From: Paenochrobactrum pullorum
GTDB taxonomy: Bacteria > Pseudomonadota > Alphaproteobacteria > Rhizobiales > Rhizobiaceae
Length of the DNA: 64,000 nucleotides
Assembly (NCBI RefSeq): GCF_041929845.1
Contig: NZ_JBHEEH010000005.1
Location: 112,182-176,181, forward strand
Direction of reading: 5' to 3'
Shown: positions 43,820 through 52,975 of the stretch, one piece after another
Position numbering within the stretch: position 1 is the first letter of the stretch
Layout of the letters: each line of letters begins with the position of its first letter
Translations under genes and position numbers: made by a program
The notes under the pieces: generated by a model
Database searches by the model: none
What the model was told of the DNA's origin: nothing
Seen by the model: the letters and a program-made list of their open reading frames with translations, nothing else

Positions 43820-45907
43820 ATGTTGCGGCGCACTAAACTACTCTTTGGCGGTACCCTGCTTGTCTGCGGCATCGCCATTCTTGGCACAATAAGCCTGAAC
43901 CTGCTGGATCAGGCTTATCCGCCACCGCTGCCGGAACGCCTCACCGTATCAACAGAAGTGGTTGATCGCGATGATCAGTTATTGCGTGCTTTCACAACAC
44001 CTGATGGTTATTGGCGGCTGAATACCAAAATTGAAGATGTTGATCCGCTGCTCGTTAAAATGCTTATCGCCTATGAAGATAAGCGTTTTTACGATCATGC
44101 AGGCATTGATTTCTGGGCGCTTTTGCGTGCAGCCAAGCAGTTAGCCACCAATGGCCGCATTGTGTCGGGTGGCTCCACTTTGTCGATGCAATTGGCGCGC
44201 CTGATCGAACCACGCGAAAACCGCAGCCTAAGTTCCAAGTTTTTACAAATTGCCCGCGCCGTTCAGATTGAACGCCGCCTCACGAAGCCACAAATTCTGG
44301 AACGCTATCTGACGCTTGCCCCTTATGGCGGTAATCTGGAAGGGGTTCGCGCGGCATCATTAGCTTATTTTGGCAAAGAGCCAAGACGATTAACCACCGC
44401 ACAGGCGGCGTTGCTTGTTGCTCTGCCACAATTGCCTGAGCGCCGCCGTCCAGACCGCTACCAACAAAACGCACAAAATGCACGTGATCGTGTATTGGCC
44501 AGAATGGAAAATGCCGAGATTATTTCGGCACAGGAAGCTAACCGCAGTCAGCGCGAAATGGTGTCTTCTACCCGTTTCGCCCTGCCCGCTTTGGCCGCGC
44601 ATTTATCTGAGGAGGCAATCAGAAAAGATCCGAGCAATCCGCGTCATCAACTGAACCTCATCAAACAAGCACAGCAAGGACTGGAAGATGTCGCCAAAGC
44701 GGCAGCCGCCAAAATCGGCAATAAAACCTCTGTCGCCATTATTTTGGCCGATAGCCGCAATGGTAATATTTTAGCCTCCGTTGGTTCCGCCAATTATTTC
44801 GACAGTCGCATTCAAGGCTGGATTGATATGAGCCGCGCTGTGCGCTCCCCCGGTTCAACGCTCAAACCATTCATTTACGGACTGGCATTTGAGCAAGGTT
44901 TGGTCGCACAGGAAACCATCATTCAGGATCGGCCAACCGATTTTGCCGGATATAGCCCGCGCAATTTCGATATGAGTTACCAAGGTGATGTCAGCATACG
45001 CCAAGCATTGCAGATGTCCTTGAATGTGCCGACTATCAGCCTGTTGGATGCAGTCGGGCCTTTACAACTCACCACCCGTTTTCGCCAAGCGGGCGTCACT
45101 TTGCAATTGCCTAAAAATGAAGCCCCCGGCCTTGCCATCGGCTTAGGTGGTGCGGGCATCAATTTGCGTGATTTGGTGCAGCTTTACACCGGCCTTGCCA
45201 ATGGCGGCAAAACTGCCACGTTGCGCGACGGCACTGAAAAAGCCGAACCGGCAATCACTGGCACAACCATTTTAAGCGAAACCGCCACATGGCAAATTGC
45301 CGATATTCTCTACGGCATTCTGCCGCCAGAAGGTGCTGCACGCCGCATTTTGGCTTATAAAACCGGCACCTCTTATGGGTATCGCGATGCTTGGGTCATT
45401 GGATATGATGGCCGTTATGTCATGGGTGTCTGGGTCGGGCGCGCTGATGGCGGCCCTATTGCAGGACTAACCGGCTATCTCTCTGCCGCCCCTGTTTTAT
45501 TTGAAGGATTTGTCAAATCCGGCTTGGCGGCTGTGCCTTTCCCACGCGCGCCTTATGGGGCGCTCCACTTAAAAAGCAATGAACTACCGGTTACATTGGG
45601 GCGCTTTTCCAATGTCAATGATGGTCTCATCATGCTGAAAGCAAACGCCGAACCGGCACCACAAATCACCTTTCCACCCAATGGTGTGCATGTGGAACTT
45701 AATCCAAATGGTGAGCAAGCCACGCCCTTGGTTTTAAAAATGCAAGGCGGGCGCGCGCCTTTTCGCTGGCTTGCCAATGGCCAACCTTTAGGCGAACCGG
45801 AGCGTCGTCGCACCATTACATGGCAGCCCGATGGTGTCGGTTATTCCACACTGACTGTTATTGATGCAGCAGGCCGCGCAGCCAGTGTGAAAATATTTGT
45901 CGAGTAA
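43820..45907 (+). CDS. pbpC: Penicillin-binding protein 1C
   Basis: A 695-residue bifunctional PBP. An N-terminal membrane anchor (LLFGGTLLVCGIAILG) precedes the GT51 glycosyltransferase domain (AYEDKRFYDHAGIDFWAL, GGSTLSMQLAR) and the transpeptidase with active-site SPGSTLKPFIYG (SxxK) and KTGTSYGYRDAW (KTG). A PBP1C C-terminal beta domain of about 90 residues ends the protein (ITFPPNGVHVELNPNGEQ). Directly coupled to the alpha-2-macroglobulin gene. Confidence 0.95.
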   Translation: MLRRTKLLFGGTLLVCGIAILGTISLNLLDQAYPPPLPERLTVSTEVVDRDDQLLRAFTTPDGYWRLNTKIEDVDPLLVKMLIAYEDKRFYDHAGIDFWALLRAAKQLATNGRIVSGGSTLSMQLARLIEPRENRSLSSKFLQIARAVQIERRLTKPQILERYLTLAPYGGNLEGVRAASLAYFGKEPRRLTTAQAALLVALPQLPERRRPDRYQQNAQNARDRVLARMENAEIISAQEANRSQREMVSSTRFALPALAAHLSEEAIRKDPSNPRHQLNLIKQAQQGLEDVAKAAAAKIGNKTSVAIILADSRNGNILASVGSANYFDSRIQGWIDMSRAVRSPGSTLKPFIYGLAFEQGLVAQETIIQDRPTDFAGYSPRNFDMSYQGDVSIRQALQMSLNVPTISLLDAVGPLQLTTRFRQAGVTLQLPKNEAPGLAIGLGGAGINLRDLVQLYTGLANGGKTATLRDGTEKAEPAITGTTILSETATWQIADILYGILPPEGAARRILAYKTGTSYGYRDAWVIGYDGRYVMGVWVGRADGGPIAGLTGYLSAAPVLFEGFVKSGLAAVPFPRAPYGALHLKSNELPVTLGRFSNVNDGLIMLKANAEPAPQITFPPNGVHVELNPNGEQATPLVLKMQGGRAPFRWLANGQPLGEPERRRTITWQPDGVGYSTLTVIDAAGRAASVKIFVE

Positions 45908-46162
45908 TCACGCTCGCTTGATAACCCGCAGCACCACAAGCAGTATAGCGGCACCGATAAAAGCATTAATGACTGAGGCAATAAATCCGCCGCCGACACT
46001 GAAACCAAGCCGCGGTAATAACCAACCGGCAAAAAATGCGCCAATGACACCAATCACAATATTGCCGATCATGCCGAAGCCACCGCCGCGCACAATCATA
46101 CCCGCCAACCAACCAGCAACCAAACCAACAATCAGAAATACAATAAGGCTTTGTCCGTCCAT
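45908..46162 (-). CDS. GlsB/YeaQ/YmgE family stress-response membrane protein
   Basis: An 84-residue protein with three hydrophobic segments. LIVGLVAGWLAGMIVRGGGFG and GNIVIGVIGAFFAGWLL are the transglycosylase-associated (YeaQ) family pattern. Function unknown beyond association with stress response. Its stop abuts the converging pbpC stop with no room for a terminator between them. Confidence 0.92.
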   Translation of the reverse strand: MDGQSLIVFLIVGLVAGWLAGMIVRGGGFGMIGNIVIGVIGAFFAGWLLPRLGFSVGGGFIASVINAFIGAAILLVVLRVIKRA

Positions 46163-46191
46163 TATGTTTCCTTCATAAGAAAATTACGTGA

Positions 46192-46236
46192 CGAAGTGAT
46201 TTCAGCTCAAGACGCTTAAATTTACAAGTCACTTCG
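46192..46236. other. Inverted repeat upstream of the YeaQ-like gene
   Basis: CGAAGTGA (46192-46199) and TCACTTCG (46229-46236) form a perfect 8-bp inverted repeat with 29 bp between the arms, and partial pairing continues outside. It lies between rppH and the YeaQ-like gene. It could be an operator or an mRNA hairpin; no T-run supports termination. Confidence 0.3.
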
Positions 46237-46261
46237 CGTGATAATTGCGCCGCCCTTTTAT

Positions 46262-46786
46262 TTAGGGTGCCAAATGGCGGAAATTGCGCACAACTTCCTG
46301 ATATAATTTGCGCTTAAATGGTACAATCAATTGCGGCAGATCATCCATCGGCTTCCATTCCCAAGCATCAAATTCCGCGACTTCATCGCCCGGTGGCGGG
46401 TTAATCGCAATTTCGCTTTCATCACCTTCAAAACGGTAAGCAAACCATTTTTGCGTTTGACCGCGATATTTGCCCTTCAAAGCTTTACCGATCAGATGCA
46501 CCGGCAGGTCGTAATTAATCCATTCCGGCGCTTCTGCCAATAATGACACCGAGCGCATACCGGTTTCTTCATAAAGTTCACGCAATGCGGCGTTTATTGG
46601 CTCTTCACCTTTATCAATCCCGCCTTGCGGCATTTGCCAAAGCTGAGTTGCGCCATCCATTTCACCTTCCGGTACAATAATACGGCGACCAGACCAAACC
46701 AATCCTTCACGGTTCAAAACCATCAAACCCACGCATGGGCGGTACGGTAAGGTTTCAGAATCAATCAGTTTCTGTTTGTCAGCCAT
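46262..46786 (-). CDS. rppH: RNA pyrophosphohydrolase (Nudix)
   Basis: A 174-residue Nudix hydrolase. The Nudix box GGIDKGEEPINAALRELYEE continues with TGM and fits GX5EX7REUXEEXGU; YRPCVGLMVLNREGLVW, LWQMPQGGID and W(I)NYDLP are RppH marks. It removes pyrophosphate from the 5' end of mRNA to start decay. ATG 46786 is chosen because GGAG lies 8 nt upstream; the longer frame to 46864 has no family sequence. Confidence 0.93.
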   Translation of the reverse strand: MADKQKLIDSETLPYRPCVGLMVLNREGLVWSGRRIIVPEGEMDGATQLWQMPQGGIDKGEEPINAALRELYEETGMRSVSLLAEAPEWINYDLPVHLIGKALKGKYRGQTQKWFAYRFEGDESEIAINPPPGDEVAEFDAWEWKPMDDLPQLIVPFKRKLYQEVVRNFRHLAP

Positions 46787-46848
46787 CCGGTGCACTCCGT
46801 CTTCATTTAGCGCTATTCTATAGGCTATTTTTATCAACAAAACATAAC

Positions 46849-46882
46849 AAAAAAGCGGATGCATTTTTTACACCCGCTTTTT
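46849..46882 (-). terminator. Terminator downstream of ctpA
   Basis: AAAAGCGG (46851-46858) pairs with CCGCTTTT (46874-46881) and a T-run follows on the minus strand. It separates ctpA from rppH. Confidence 0.75.
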
Positions 46883-46910
46883 CCATCATAAGATTGTTTC
46901 CTTGCCGAAA

Positions 46911-48245
46911 TTACTCTGCAAGCGCTGCTTTTTTAGGATCCGGCGGGAAAGCCGCATTCTTTTCTTCACCGCGCAAAAGCTTCAAAGCTTCCGCCAGCTG
47001 AACGTCGTCTTTTGGTTCTGCCGGTACATAGGCCGGTGAACCTGAACCCTCATCATCCTCTATGGCACCTTTAATATGTCCTTTAAGGCCGGATTCACTG
47101 CGTACCACATCCTCACCACGGAATTCCGGCGGCAATGGCTGTTCCACTTTAATGTCTGGCGTAATGCCCTTACCCTGAATGGATTTGCCCGAAGGAGTGT
47201 AATAAAGCGCTGTCGTCAGACGCAATGAACCATTTTCACCAAGCGGAATAATGGTCTGTACCGAACCTTTACCAAAGCTCTGCGTACCAAGAACGGTTGC
47301 ACGGCGATGGTCCTGCAAGGCACCGGCAACAATTTCCGAAGCAGAGGCTGAACCACCATTGATCATCACAATGACCGGCTTACCATCAACCAGATCGCCG
47401 CTACGCGCGTCAAAGCGGGTTACGTCCTGAGGATCGCGGCCACGGGTTGAAACGATTTCGCCCTTGTCCAGGAAAGCATCCGAAACAGCCACCGCCTGAT
47501 CAAGCAAACCACCCGGATTGAGTCGCAAATCAAGGACATAGCCTTTCAGCTTATCTTCAGGAATTTGCGACTGGATGTCTTTGATTGCGTTTTTCAAATC
47601 GTCAAAGGTCTTCTCGGTAAAGGAAATGACGCGCAGATAACCGACATCACCTTCAACGCGGTAGCGTACAGCTTTAACCTTCACCACATCGCGGGTAATT
47701 TTCAGCTTTATCGGCTTATCAACGCCCTGACGGATAAGTGTCAGTTCAATCGAAGTATTGATCGGGCCTCGCATTTTATCAACAGCATCATTGAGGCTGA
47801 GACCACGCACTTCCGCACCATCGATCTGGCTGATCAAATCACCCGCCAACACACCGGCTTTAGAAGCAGGCGTATCATCAATCGGCGCGATCACCTTAAC
47901 CAGATCACCATCCATCGTCACTTCAATACCAAGGCCGCCAAATTCGCCCTTGGTCTGCACACGCATATCTTGTGCAGCTTCCGGATTGAGATAGGAAGAA
48001 TGCGGATCCAGCGATGTCAGCATGCCGTTAATGGCGCTTTCCACCAGTTTTTGCTCATCGGGCGGTGTCACATATTGTCCGCGCACACGCTCAAAAATAT
48101 CGCCGAACACGGCAAGCTTTTTATAGGTATCGCTCGACGCGCCGGAGGCTGCATTGGCAATGGAGGCAGGGGTACCCTGAACCATCACTATTGCAGATGC
48201 GCCCATTAAGGCCCCGGCAAAAAGCAGCGATAGTTTACGTATCAT
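46911..48245 (-). CDS. ctpA: S41 family C-terminal processing peptidase
   Basis: A 444-residue exported serine protease. Signal peptide MIRKLSLLFAGALMG... is followed by a PDZ domain (GGLGIEVTMDGDLVKVIAP, KAGVLAGDLISQIDG) and the S41 catalytic core with Ser in GGSASASEIVAGALQ and Lys in GTQSFGKGSVQ. Homologues in Brucella shape cell morphology and trim murein hydrolases. GGAAGGA lies 8 nt before ATG 48245; an ATG at 48251 overlapping the upstream TGA is an alternative. Co-transcribed with the EnvC-like gene. Confidence 0.94.
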   Translation of the reverse strand: MIRKLSLLFAGALMGASAIVMVQGTPASIANAASGASSDTYKKLAVFGDIFERVRGQYVTPPDEQKLVESAINGMLTSLDPHSSYLNPEAAQDMRVQTKGEFGGLGIEVTMDGDLVKVIAPIDDTPASKAGVLAGDLISQIDGAEVRGLSLNDAVDKMRGPINTSIELTLIRQGVDKPIKLKITRDVVKVKAVRYRVEGDVGYLRVISFTEKTFDDLKNAIKDIQSQIPEDKLKGYVLDLRLNPGGLLDQAVAVSDAFLDKGEIVSTRGRDPQDVTRFDARSGDLVDGKPVIVMINGGSASASEIVAGALQDHRRATVLGTQSFGKGSVQTIIPLGENGSLRLTTALYYTPSGKSIQGKGITPDIKVEQPLPPEFRGEDVVRSESGLKGHIKGAIEDDEGSGSPAYVPAEPKDDVQLAEALKLLRGEEKNAAFPPDPKKAALAE

Positions 48246-48247
48246 TT

Positions 48248-49594
48248 TCATGTCCTTCCCGAAAGCCGCTCGGCCCACCACGGAGCCGGGTCGACGGGTT
48301 TTCCATCTTTTCTAAATTCGATGTAAAGTAAAGGGGCGCTGTCATCAACATTCACTGATGCAACGCTTGCCAAAAGCTTTTCTCCCATAGTGCCCACAGG
48401 TTCTCCCGCTAGCATGAACTGTCCTTGTGACACATTGATTCGCCCCATACCCGCCATGACAACATGGTATCCGCCACCAGCATCGAGTATCAAGAGTTGT
48501 CCGTAAGAACGGAAAGCTCCTGCATATAATACAACGCCATCCGAAGGTGACGTAATCGTGGCAGAAGGAGGAGTTTGTAAAATTTCTCCCAGCATTGTGC
48601 CGCCAAGACCATCATTTGCGCCAAATTTTCTAATAATTTTACCGACAGCAGGAAAATCAAGCTGACCTTGCAGCTTTTCAAAACTACCATCAGCAATCAA
48701 ATGGCTGGTATCCGGTGCACCTTGCTCGGCACGTTCTTGTCCTGCTGCCAACCGTTCAGCTTCCGCGCGTTTGGCAGCTTCAGCTGCCGTGCGTACCCCG
48801 TCCATCTGCTTATCAAGGCCGGCAATCAGTTCCTGCAAGCTGGTAGCTTTAGCAGCCAAGCTTTCAGAATGTTTGCGCATCGCCAGCATTTCATCCGTTG
48901 ATTTTTCTTGCAGTTTTTTCTTTTCTTCCAGCAGCAATTCCTGCCGCTTGTGTTCTTCTGCCTGCTCTTTGCGTGCACTTACAAGGCGCTGCTGCTCAGC
49001 CGTAATGGAAGCGGTCAAGCGCTCCATTTCCTTCAAATCATCCATCAGCTCTTCAGTTTGCTGGCGCATTTCGGGCACCACAGCACCAAGCAAAACGGCA
49101 CTGCGCACAGATGCCAAAGCATCGTCGGGACGCACCAAAATTGCCGGTGGTGGATTCAAACCCATCCGTTGAAGAGCAGCCAGCACTTCCGCCAATGCAC
49201 CTCGTCTTGATTGCAATGAAACGCGTATGCCGTCTTCCTGCTCCAGCAATGAAATCAGACGCTCACCGGCATCAGCAATATCTTGTTCAAGTTTTTTATC
49301 GGTTTTAGCAGATTGAATGAGAGCGGCACTTAAACTGGCCTGATCCTTTTTGAGGGCTCCTACTTCCGCTTCCATCTGATTCAGTTTTTCCTGTGTGACA
49401 AGCACTTCTTCCGTAAGAGCTCGCAGTTCCGCATCAGCTTTTTCCCGTTCAAGCTGCATCGGTGTTTGCGCCAAAACCGGATGGGATGCAAAGCCCGCCA
49501 TCATTGTCAAAACCACAGCACCAGAAAGGCCGCGCCAGACCTTTGGCTGCGCACCCATCAGCATTGCTCTTTTAAGGTGATGACATAATGACAT
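48248..49594 (-). CDS. EnvC-like murein hydrolase activator
   Basis: A 448-residue periplasmic protein: signal peptide (VVLTMMAGFASHPVLAQ), a long coiled-coil region from about residue 45 to 290 rich in Glu/Lys/Leu, and a C-terminal LytM/M23 fold domain. The metal ligands expected in active M23 peptidases are missing: the usual HxH near the end is LYIEFRKDG. Such degenerate LytM proteins activate amidases during septum splitting, as EnvC does for AmiA/AmiB. It overlaps or abuts ctpA and lies in the rlmH-envC-ctpA order typical of Hyphomicrobiales. Confidence 0.88.
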   Translation of the reverse strand: MSLCHHLKRAMLMGAQPKVWRGLSGAVVLTMMAGFASHPVLAQTPMQLEREKADAELRALTEEVLVTQEKLNQMEAEVGALKKDQASLSAALIQSAKTDKKLEQDIADAGERLISLLEQEDGIRVSLQSRRGALAEVLAALQRMGLNPPPAILVRPDDALASVRSAVLLGAVVPEMRQQTEELMDDLKEMERLTASITAEQQRLVSARKEQAEEHKRQELLLEEKKKLQEKSTDEMLAMRKHSESLAAKATSLQELIAGLDKQMDGVRTAAEAAKRAEAERLAAGQERAEQGAPDTSHLIADGSFEKLQGQLDFPAVGKIIRKFGANDGLGGTMLGEILQTPPSATITSPSDGVVLYAGAFRSYGQLLILDAGGGYHVVMAGMGRINVSQGQFMLAGEPVGTMGEKLLASVASVNVDDSAPLLYIEFRKDGKPVDPAPWWAERLSGRT

Positions 49595-49640
49595 TTAGTC
49601 TGTTCTATCCGGCCTTACCCTAAACTTTAGTGATCACATT

Positions 49641-49700
49641 TGTTTTTTACGCATGTCTTTATCCCAAAACCGGTTCTCACTTCGAGGAGGCATGCTTTGG
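49641..49700 (-). repeat. Dispersed palindromic intergenic repeat, copy B
   Basis: Read on the minus strand it carries CCGGTTTTGGGATAAAGACA continuing to TGCGTAAAAAACAAA, nearly identical to copy C at 53941-53972. The left arm is diverged (GCATGCCTCC) and the second hairpin of copies A and C is absent. It sits between rlmH and the EnvC-like gene. Confidence 0.7.
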
Positions 49701-49741
49701 ATAAGCTTAACCCATATCTTGTTAATGAATTACTATGGAAT

Positions 49742-50224
49742 TTAAGAGCGGTGATAAGGATGTCCGGAAAGAATGGTAGCAGCCCGATAAAGCTGTTCGG
49801 CAACCAAAATGCGTGCAATCTGATGCGGCCATGTTAATGAGCCAAGTGCCAAAACCAAATCTGCTCTTTGGCGCAAACGCGGATCATGCCCATCAGGCCC
49901 GCCAATCGCCACAATCAATTGCCGCTTGCCTTCATCGCGCAAACGACCCATCCGACCGGCAAATTCTTCCGATCTTAATGCTTTGCCGCGTTCATCCAAC
50001 AAAATAAGTCCTGCACCTGCATCCAGCGCTTCAAAAAGACGGGCGGCTTCTTCGTTTTTGCGTAAATCCACCGTCTGCGCGCGGCTTTCAGTGATTTCGC
50101 TGACCCCTTGAAAATCAAATCCCAACGCATTGCCTGCTTTGGAAAACCTGTCGAAATAACGGTCAGCCAACTCACGCTCCGGTCCGGCTTTCATTCGTCC
50201 GACGGCAAAAACTGTAATACGCAT
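49742..50224 (-). CDS. rlmH: 23S rRNA pseudouridine-1915 N3-methyltransferase
   Basis: A 160-residue SPOUT-class methyltransferase. LILLDERGKALRSEEFA, IVAIGGPDGHDPRLR and the knot end LALGSLTWPHQIARILVAEQLYRA are the RlmH pattern. It modifies m3Psi1915 of 23S rRNA on assembled ribosomes. It follows rsfS, as in most alphaproteobacteria. Confidence 0.95.
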   Translation of the reverse strand: MRITVFAVGRMKAGPERELADRYFDRFSKAGNALGFDFQGVSEITESRAQTVDLRKNEEAARLFEALDAGAGLILLDERGKALRSEEFAGRMGRLRDEGKRQLIVAIGGPDGHDPRLRQRADLVLALGSLTWPHQIARILVAEQLYRAATILSGHPYHRS

Positions 50225-50242
50225 GGATTTATTCGCAAAATG

Positions 50243-50272
50243 ATTTGCCCCTCCGTCATCGGAAGGGCAAAA
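50243..50272 (-). other. Hairpin between rsfS and rlmH
   Basis: TTTGCCC-C-TCC and GGA-A-GGGCAAA pair with one internal mismatch around a 6-nt loop. The T-tract after it on the minus strand is weak. It may be an attenuator or processing site between the two genes. Confidence 0.4.
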
Positions 50273-50277
50273 TTCAA

Positions 50278-50676
50278 TTAATGGACGGTTTCTGTTTTGC
50301 GCAGATCTTGTCTGTCTGCATCAACCCAGATTTTTTCCAGATTATAAAATTCACGGATTTCAGGGCGGAAAATATGGATAATAATATCACCCGTATCAAT
50401 CAGCACCCAATCACCACCTTCAAGACCTTCAACCTTGATATCACGATAGCCCGCTTCACGAAGCGCACGCAGCAAATGATCTGCCGCTGCCGCTACATGA
50501 CGATGCGAACGCCCTGAAGCAATAATCATATAATCGCCCAGTGCAGATTTTCCACGCATATCAATTGGGATGATGGCCTCAGCCTTTGAATCTTCCAGCG
50601 TAGAGAGCGCCAGTTCGAAAGCCTCTAAGACGTGCTTGGCATCGTCCATTCCGGCTGTTGAAAGTGAGGTTTTCAC
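50278..50676 (-). CDS. rsfS: Ribosomal silencing factor RsfS
   Basis: A 132-residue Iojap-family protein. LEDSKAEAIIPIDMRGKSAL, DYMIIASGRSHRHVAAAADHL and WVLIDTGDIIIHIF are diagnostic. It binds uL14 on the 50S subunit and blocks subunit joining in starvation. The start is GTG 50676 with a weak ribosome binding site. nadD, its common upstream neighbour, is not present here. Confidence 0.93.
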   Translation of the reverse strand: MKTSLSTAGMDDAKHVLEAFELALSTLEDSKAEAIIPIDMRGKSALGDYMIIASGRSHRHVAAAADHLLRALREAGYRDIKVEGLEGGDWVLIDTGDIIIHIFRPEIREFYNLEKIWVDADRQDLRKTETVH

Positions 50677-50880
50677 TTTCTTGTCAATAGCTGTTCTCAG
50701 TGTTTTGCCTTTCCTTTAAGAACAACGCAAATATGGCTTAAACGCACCATACTGCTAAAATGTGGCAGAATCTCATATCAGTTTCGTGACATATAACATA
50801 TTTTCCAAGCCAGCGCACGGAAAATAGGTTGAGTTTCAATGGCCGTTTTCTGCAGAATATACATCGTATATGACTTGAAG

Positions 50881-51804
50881 TCAGCCTTTCGAACTTTCTG
50901 CCAAATCCGTATTCAGTGCCGGCGCACCTTCGGCCGGCACCACAGCCGGTGGTTCGGAAACACCGCGCTGGCGTTCGCGAACGAATGTGAAAAAGCCGGA
51001 AATGATAATCAGAACTGTACCCAATACCATCGGCATATCCACACGATCATGGAACACAAAATAGCCAAATAACAGTGCCCAGATCATCTGGCTATATTGC
51101 GGCGATGCGATAGCACTGGCAGGCGCACGGAAAGCCGCCAACATCAGCAATACATTGCCAAGAGCCGCCAACAAACCATAACCGGCAAGATAGACCCATT
51201 CTATTGAATCAGGCGTTTGATAATTCGGCACCGCCAAAAAGCCTGCAATGACAATCGGCCCGATCAGGCCACTGGTATAAAGTGATATACGCTTCTCGCG
51301 CGCACCCATCACACGATAGATAATAATTCCAATCGCACCGCCCATACCGGCCACCATCGCACCCAGATGTCCAACAGACAACTCACGAAAGCCAGGTCGC
51401 AGAATAATCAACACACCAACGAAGCCGATAATCACTGCCGACCAGCGCCGCCAGCCCACTTTTTCACCCAAAAAGATCACTGAAAGAACAGTCACAAAGG
51501 CGGGCAACAAGAATATCAGCGCAAAAGCTTCAGCCATGGAAAGATGGGTAAAAGCTACCACACTACCAATCGTCCCCATTGCGGAACTGACAATGCGCAA
51601 CAACCAGATCGGACGGCTGGATGTGCGGAACATGTCCAGCCATTGATCATTGGCATTCTTCATGAAAGGCACACCGCACAGACCAAAAACCGCGCCCAAA
51701 GAAGCGATCTGATAAGGCGATAATGAGCCGTCAATAAATTTAACACACGCATCACTGATAGCGTAAGCTGCGTAAGATGCAAACGCGAGAATAATTCCGT
51801 AAAC
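50881..51804 (-). CDS. EamA/DMT superfamily transporter
   Basis: A 307-residue protein with ten hydrophobic segments in two EamA repeats (first SYAAYAISDACVKFIDGSLSP; second beginning about GAMVAGMGGAIGIIIYRVMG). The C-terminal 30 residues are charged/Pro-Ala-rich (RERQRGVSEPPAVVPAEGAP). EamA proteins export amino acids, nucleosides or other metabolites; the substrate is not predictable. ATG 51804 is preferred over TTG 51828. Confidence 0.88.
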   Translation of the reverse strand, partial: VYGIILAFASYAAYAISDACVKFIDGSLSPYQIASLGAVFGLCGVPFMKNANDQWLDMFRTSSRPIWLLRIVSSAMGTIGSVVAFTHLSMAEAFALIFLLPAFVTVLSVIFLGEKVGWRRWSAVIIGFVGVLIILRPGFRELSVGHLGAMVAGMGGAIGIIIYRVMGAREKRISLYTSGLIGPIVIAGFLAVPNYQTPDSIEWVYLAGYGLLAALGNVLLMLAAFRAPASAIASPQYSQMIWALLFGYFVFHDRVDMPMVLGTVLIIISGFFTFVRERQRGVSEPPAVVPAEGAPALNTDLAESSKG

Positions 51805-51828
51805 CATAATAATATGCCTAAAAACCAA

Positions 51829-52164
51829 ATGCCTGTCATGTTGGCATTGAATTTATTTATGCTAAAAAAGCGGATATGGCAAAGCCAATAAAAAGGAATA
51901 GATTTCTCTGCATATCCGGTGTTAATATCACTCAGAAATTTATACTGATAATTTTATTATGTTCAAATTTTATTACTATTTTTCAAGTAAGTAAGAGGTG
52001 ATTTTTTATAATTTATCATTTTAATATTTTAATGACCCCAACTGAAAACTCACTGACACAATCGCCTTCTATAATAGCGTCGAACATATTGATGTGACGC
52101 CGGTTTGTGCATCTTTCTCAAGATGTTACTACTTGGTGATTTATTTTTTTGCATGGAGGTTTTC
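51829..52164. other. AT-rich intergenic region, no gene seen
   Basis: This 336-bp stretch is markedly A+T-rich (notably 51930-52040) compared with flanking coding DNA. It lies between a minus-strand DMT gene and the plus-strand Wzm-like gene, so it must hold both promoters. It also marks the change from housekeeping to accessory content. Confidence 0.5.
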
Positions 52165-52965
52165 GTGGCAGGTAACGCCCGTAAAATTGCACTGAATGAT
52201 ATTACACATGCATTGAAAAAAATTGATTTGGCTGCACTTCTCGGCTGGCATGATGTAAAACAAAGATATATGCGCTCAGCGCTTGGCCCTTTCTGGCTCA
52301 CACTCAGTATGGCGATTATGATTGGCGCAATCGGCATTGTTTTCAGCCAGCTTTTTCAAACGCCGTTAAAAGAATTTCTACCGTTTCTCACTATCGGGAT
52401 CATTTTATGGAGCTTTATGCTGACCAGCCTTTCTGAAGCTTGCACAAGTTTTATTATGGCCGACGGCATCGTCAAGCAACTGCCCATACCACTTTTTACG
52501 CATATTATCCGCTCACTTTGGCGCAATATGATCATTTTTGCGCATAATATTATCATCGCGCCTTTCGTATTTCTGATTGTCGGCGCTTCCTGGCATTGGA
52601 ATGCACTATTGGCAATTCCAGGCTTTATTTTGGTTTGTATCAATCTGGCTTGGGTGATGTTGATATTGGCAGTGGTCTGCACCCGTTACCGAGACCTGAT
52701 CCAGATTGTCGCCAGCATCTTACAGGTCTTGTTTTATATCTCACCGGTCATGTGGATGCCGCAGCGTTTGCCAGACCATATCGCTAAATATCTATTAACG
52801 CCTAACCCTGTCTATCACCTTCTGGAAATCGTTCGCGCACCATTGCTGGGGCAATTGCCAAATTCTTTAAACTGGATAACCGCCATAGTCATGGCAATGG
52901 CCGGTTGGTCTGTAGCGATCGTTTTTTATGGCAAATTCCGCTACCGCATCGCTTATTGGTTATAA
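52165..52965 (+). CDS. ABC-2 type polysaccharide export permease (Wzm/KpsM type)
   Basis: A 266-residue inner-membrane protein with about six membrane segments. LLGWHDVKQRYMRSALGPFW near the start is the typical Wzm/KpsM/TagG beginning. With the ATPase that follows it exports an undecaprenyl- or lipid-linked glycan across the inner membrane. GTG 52165 has GGAGG 5 nt upstream; an ATG at 52153 in the same frame would place the Shine-Dalgarno sequence inside the coding region. No glycosyltransferase lies nearby, so the cargo must be made elsewhere. Confidence 0.88.
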   Translation: MAGNARKIALNDITHALKKIDLAALLGWHDVKQRYMRSALGPFWLTLSMAIMIGAIGIVFSQLFQTPLKEFLPFLTIGIILWSFMLTSLSEACTSFIMADGIVKQLPIPLFTHIIRSLWRNMIIFAHNIIIAPFVFLIVGASWHWNALLAIPGFILVCINLAWVMLILAVVCTRYRDLIQIVASILQVLFYISPVMWMPQRLPDHIAKYLLTPNPVYHLLEIVRAPLLGQLPNSLNWITAIVMAMAGWSVAIVFYGKFRYRIAYWL

Positions 52966-52975
52966 GGGCAATTTC

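Noticed and set aside
47565..48209. 214-codon plus-strand open frame
   Set aside because: Antisense to ctpA, a clear S41 protease gene.
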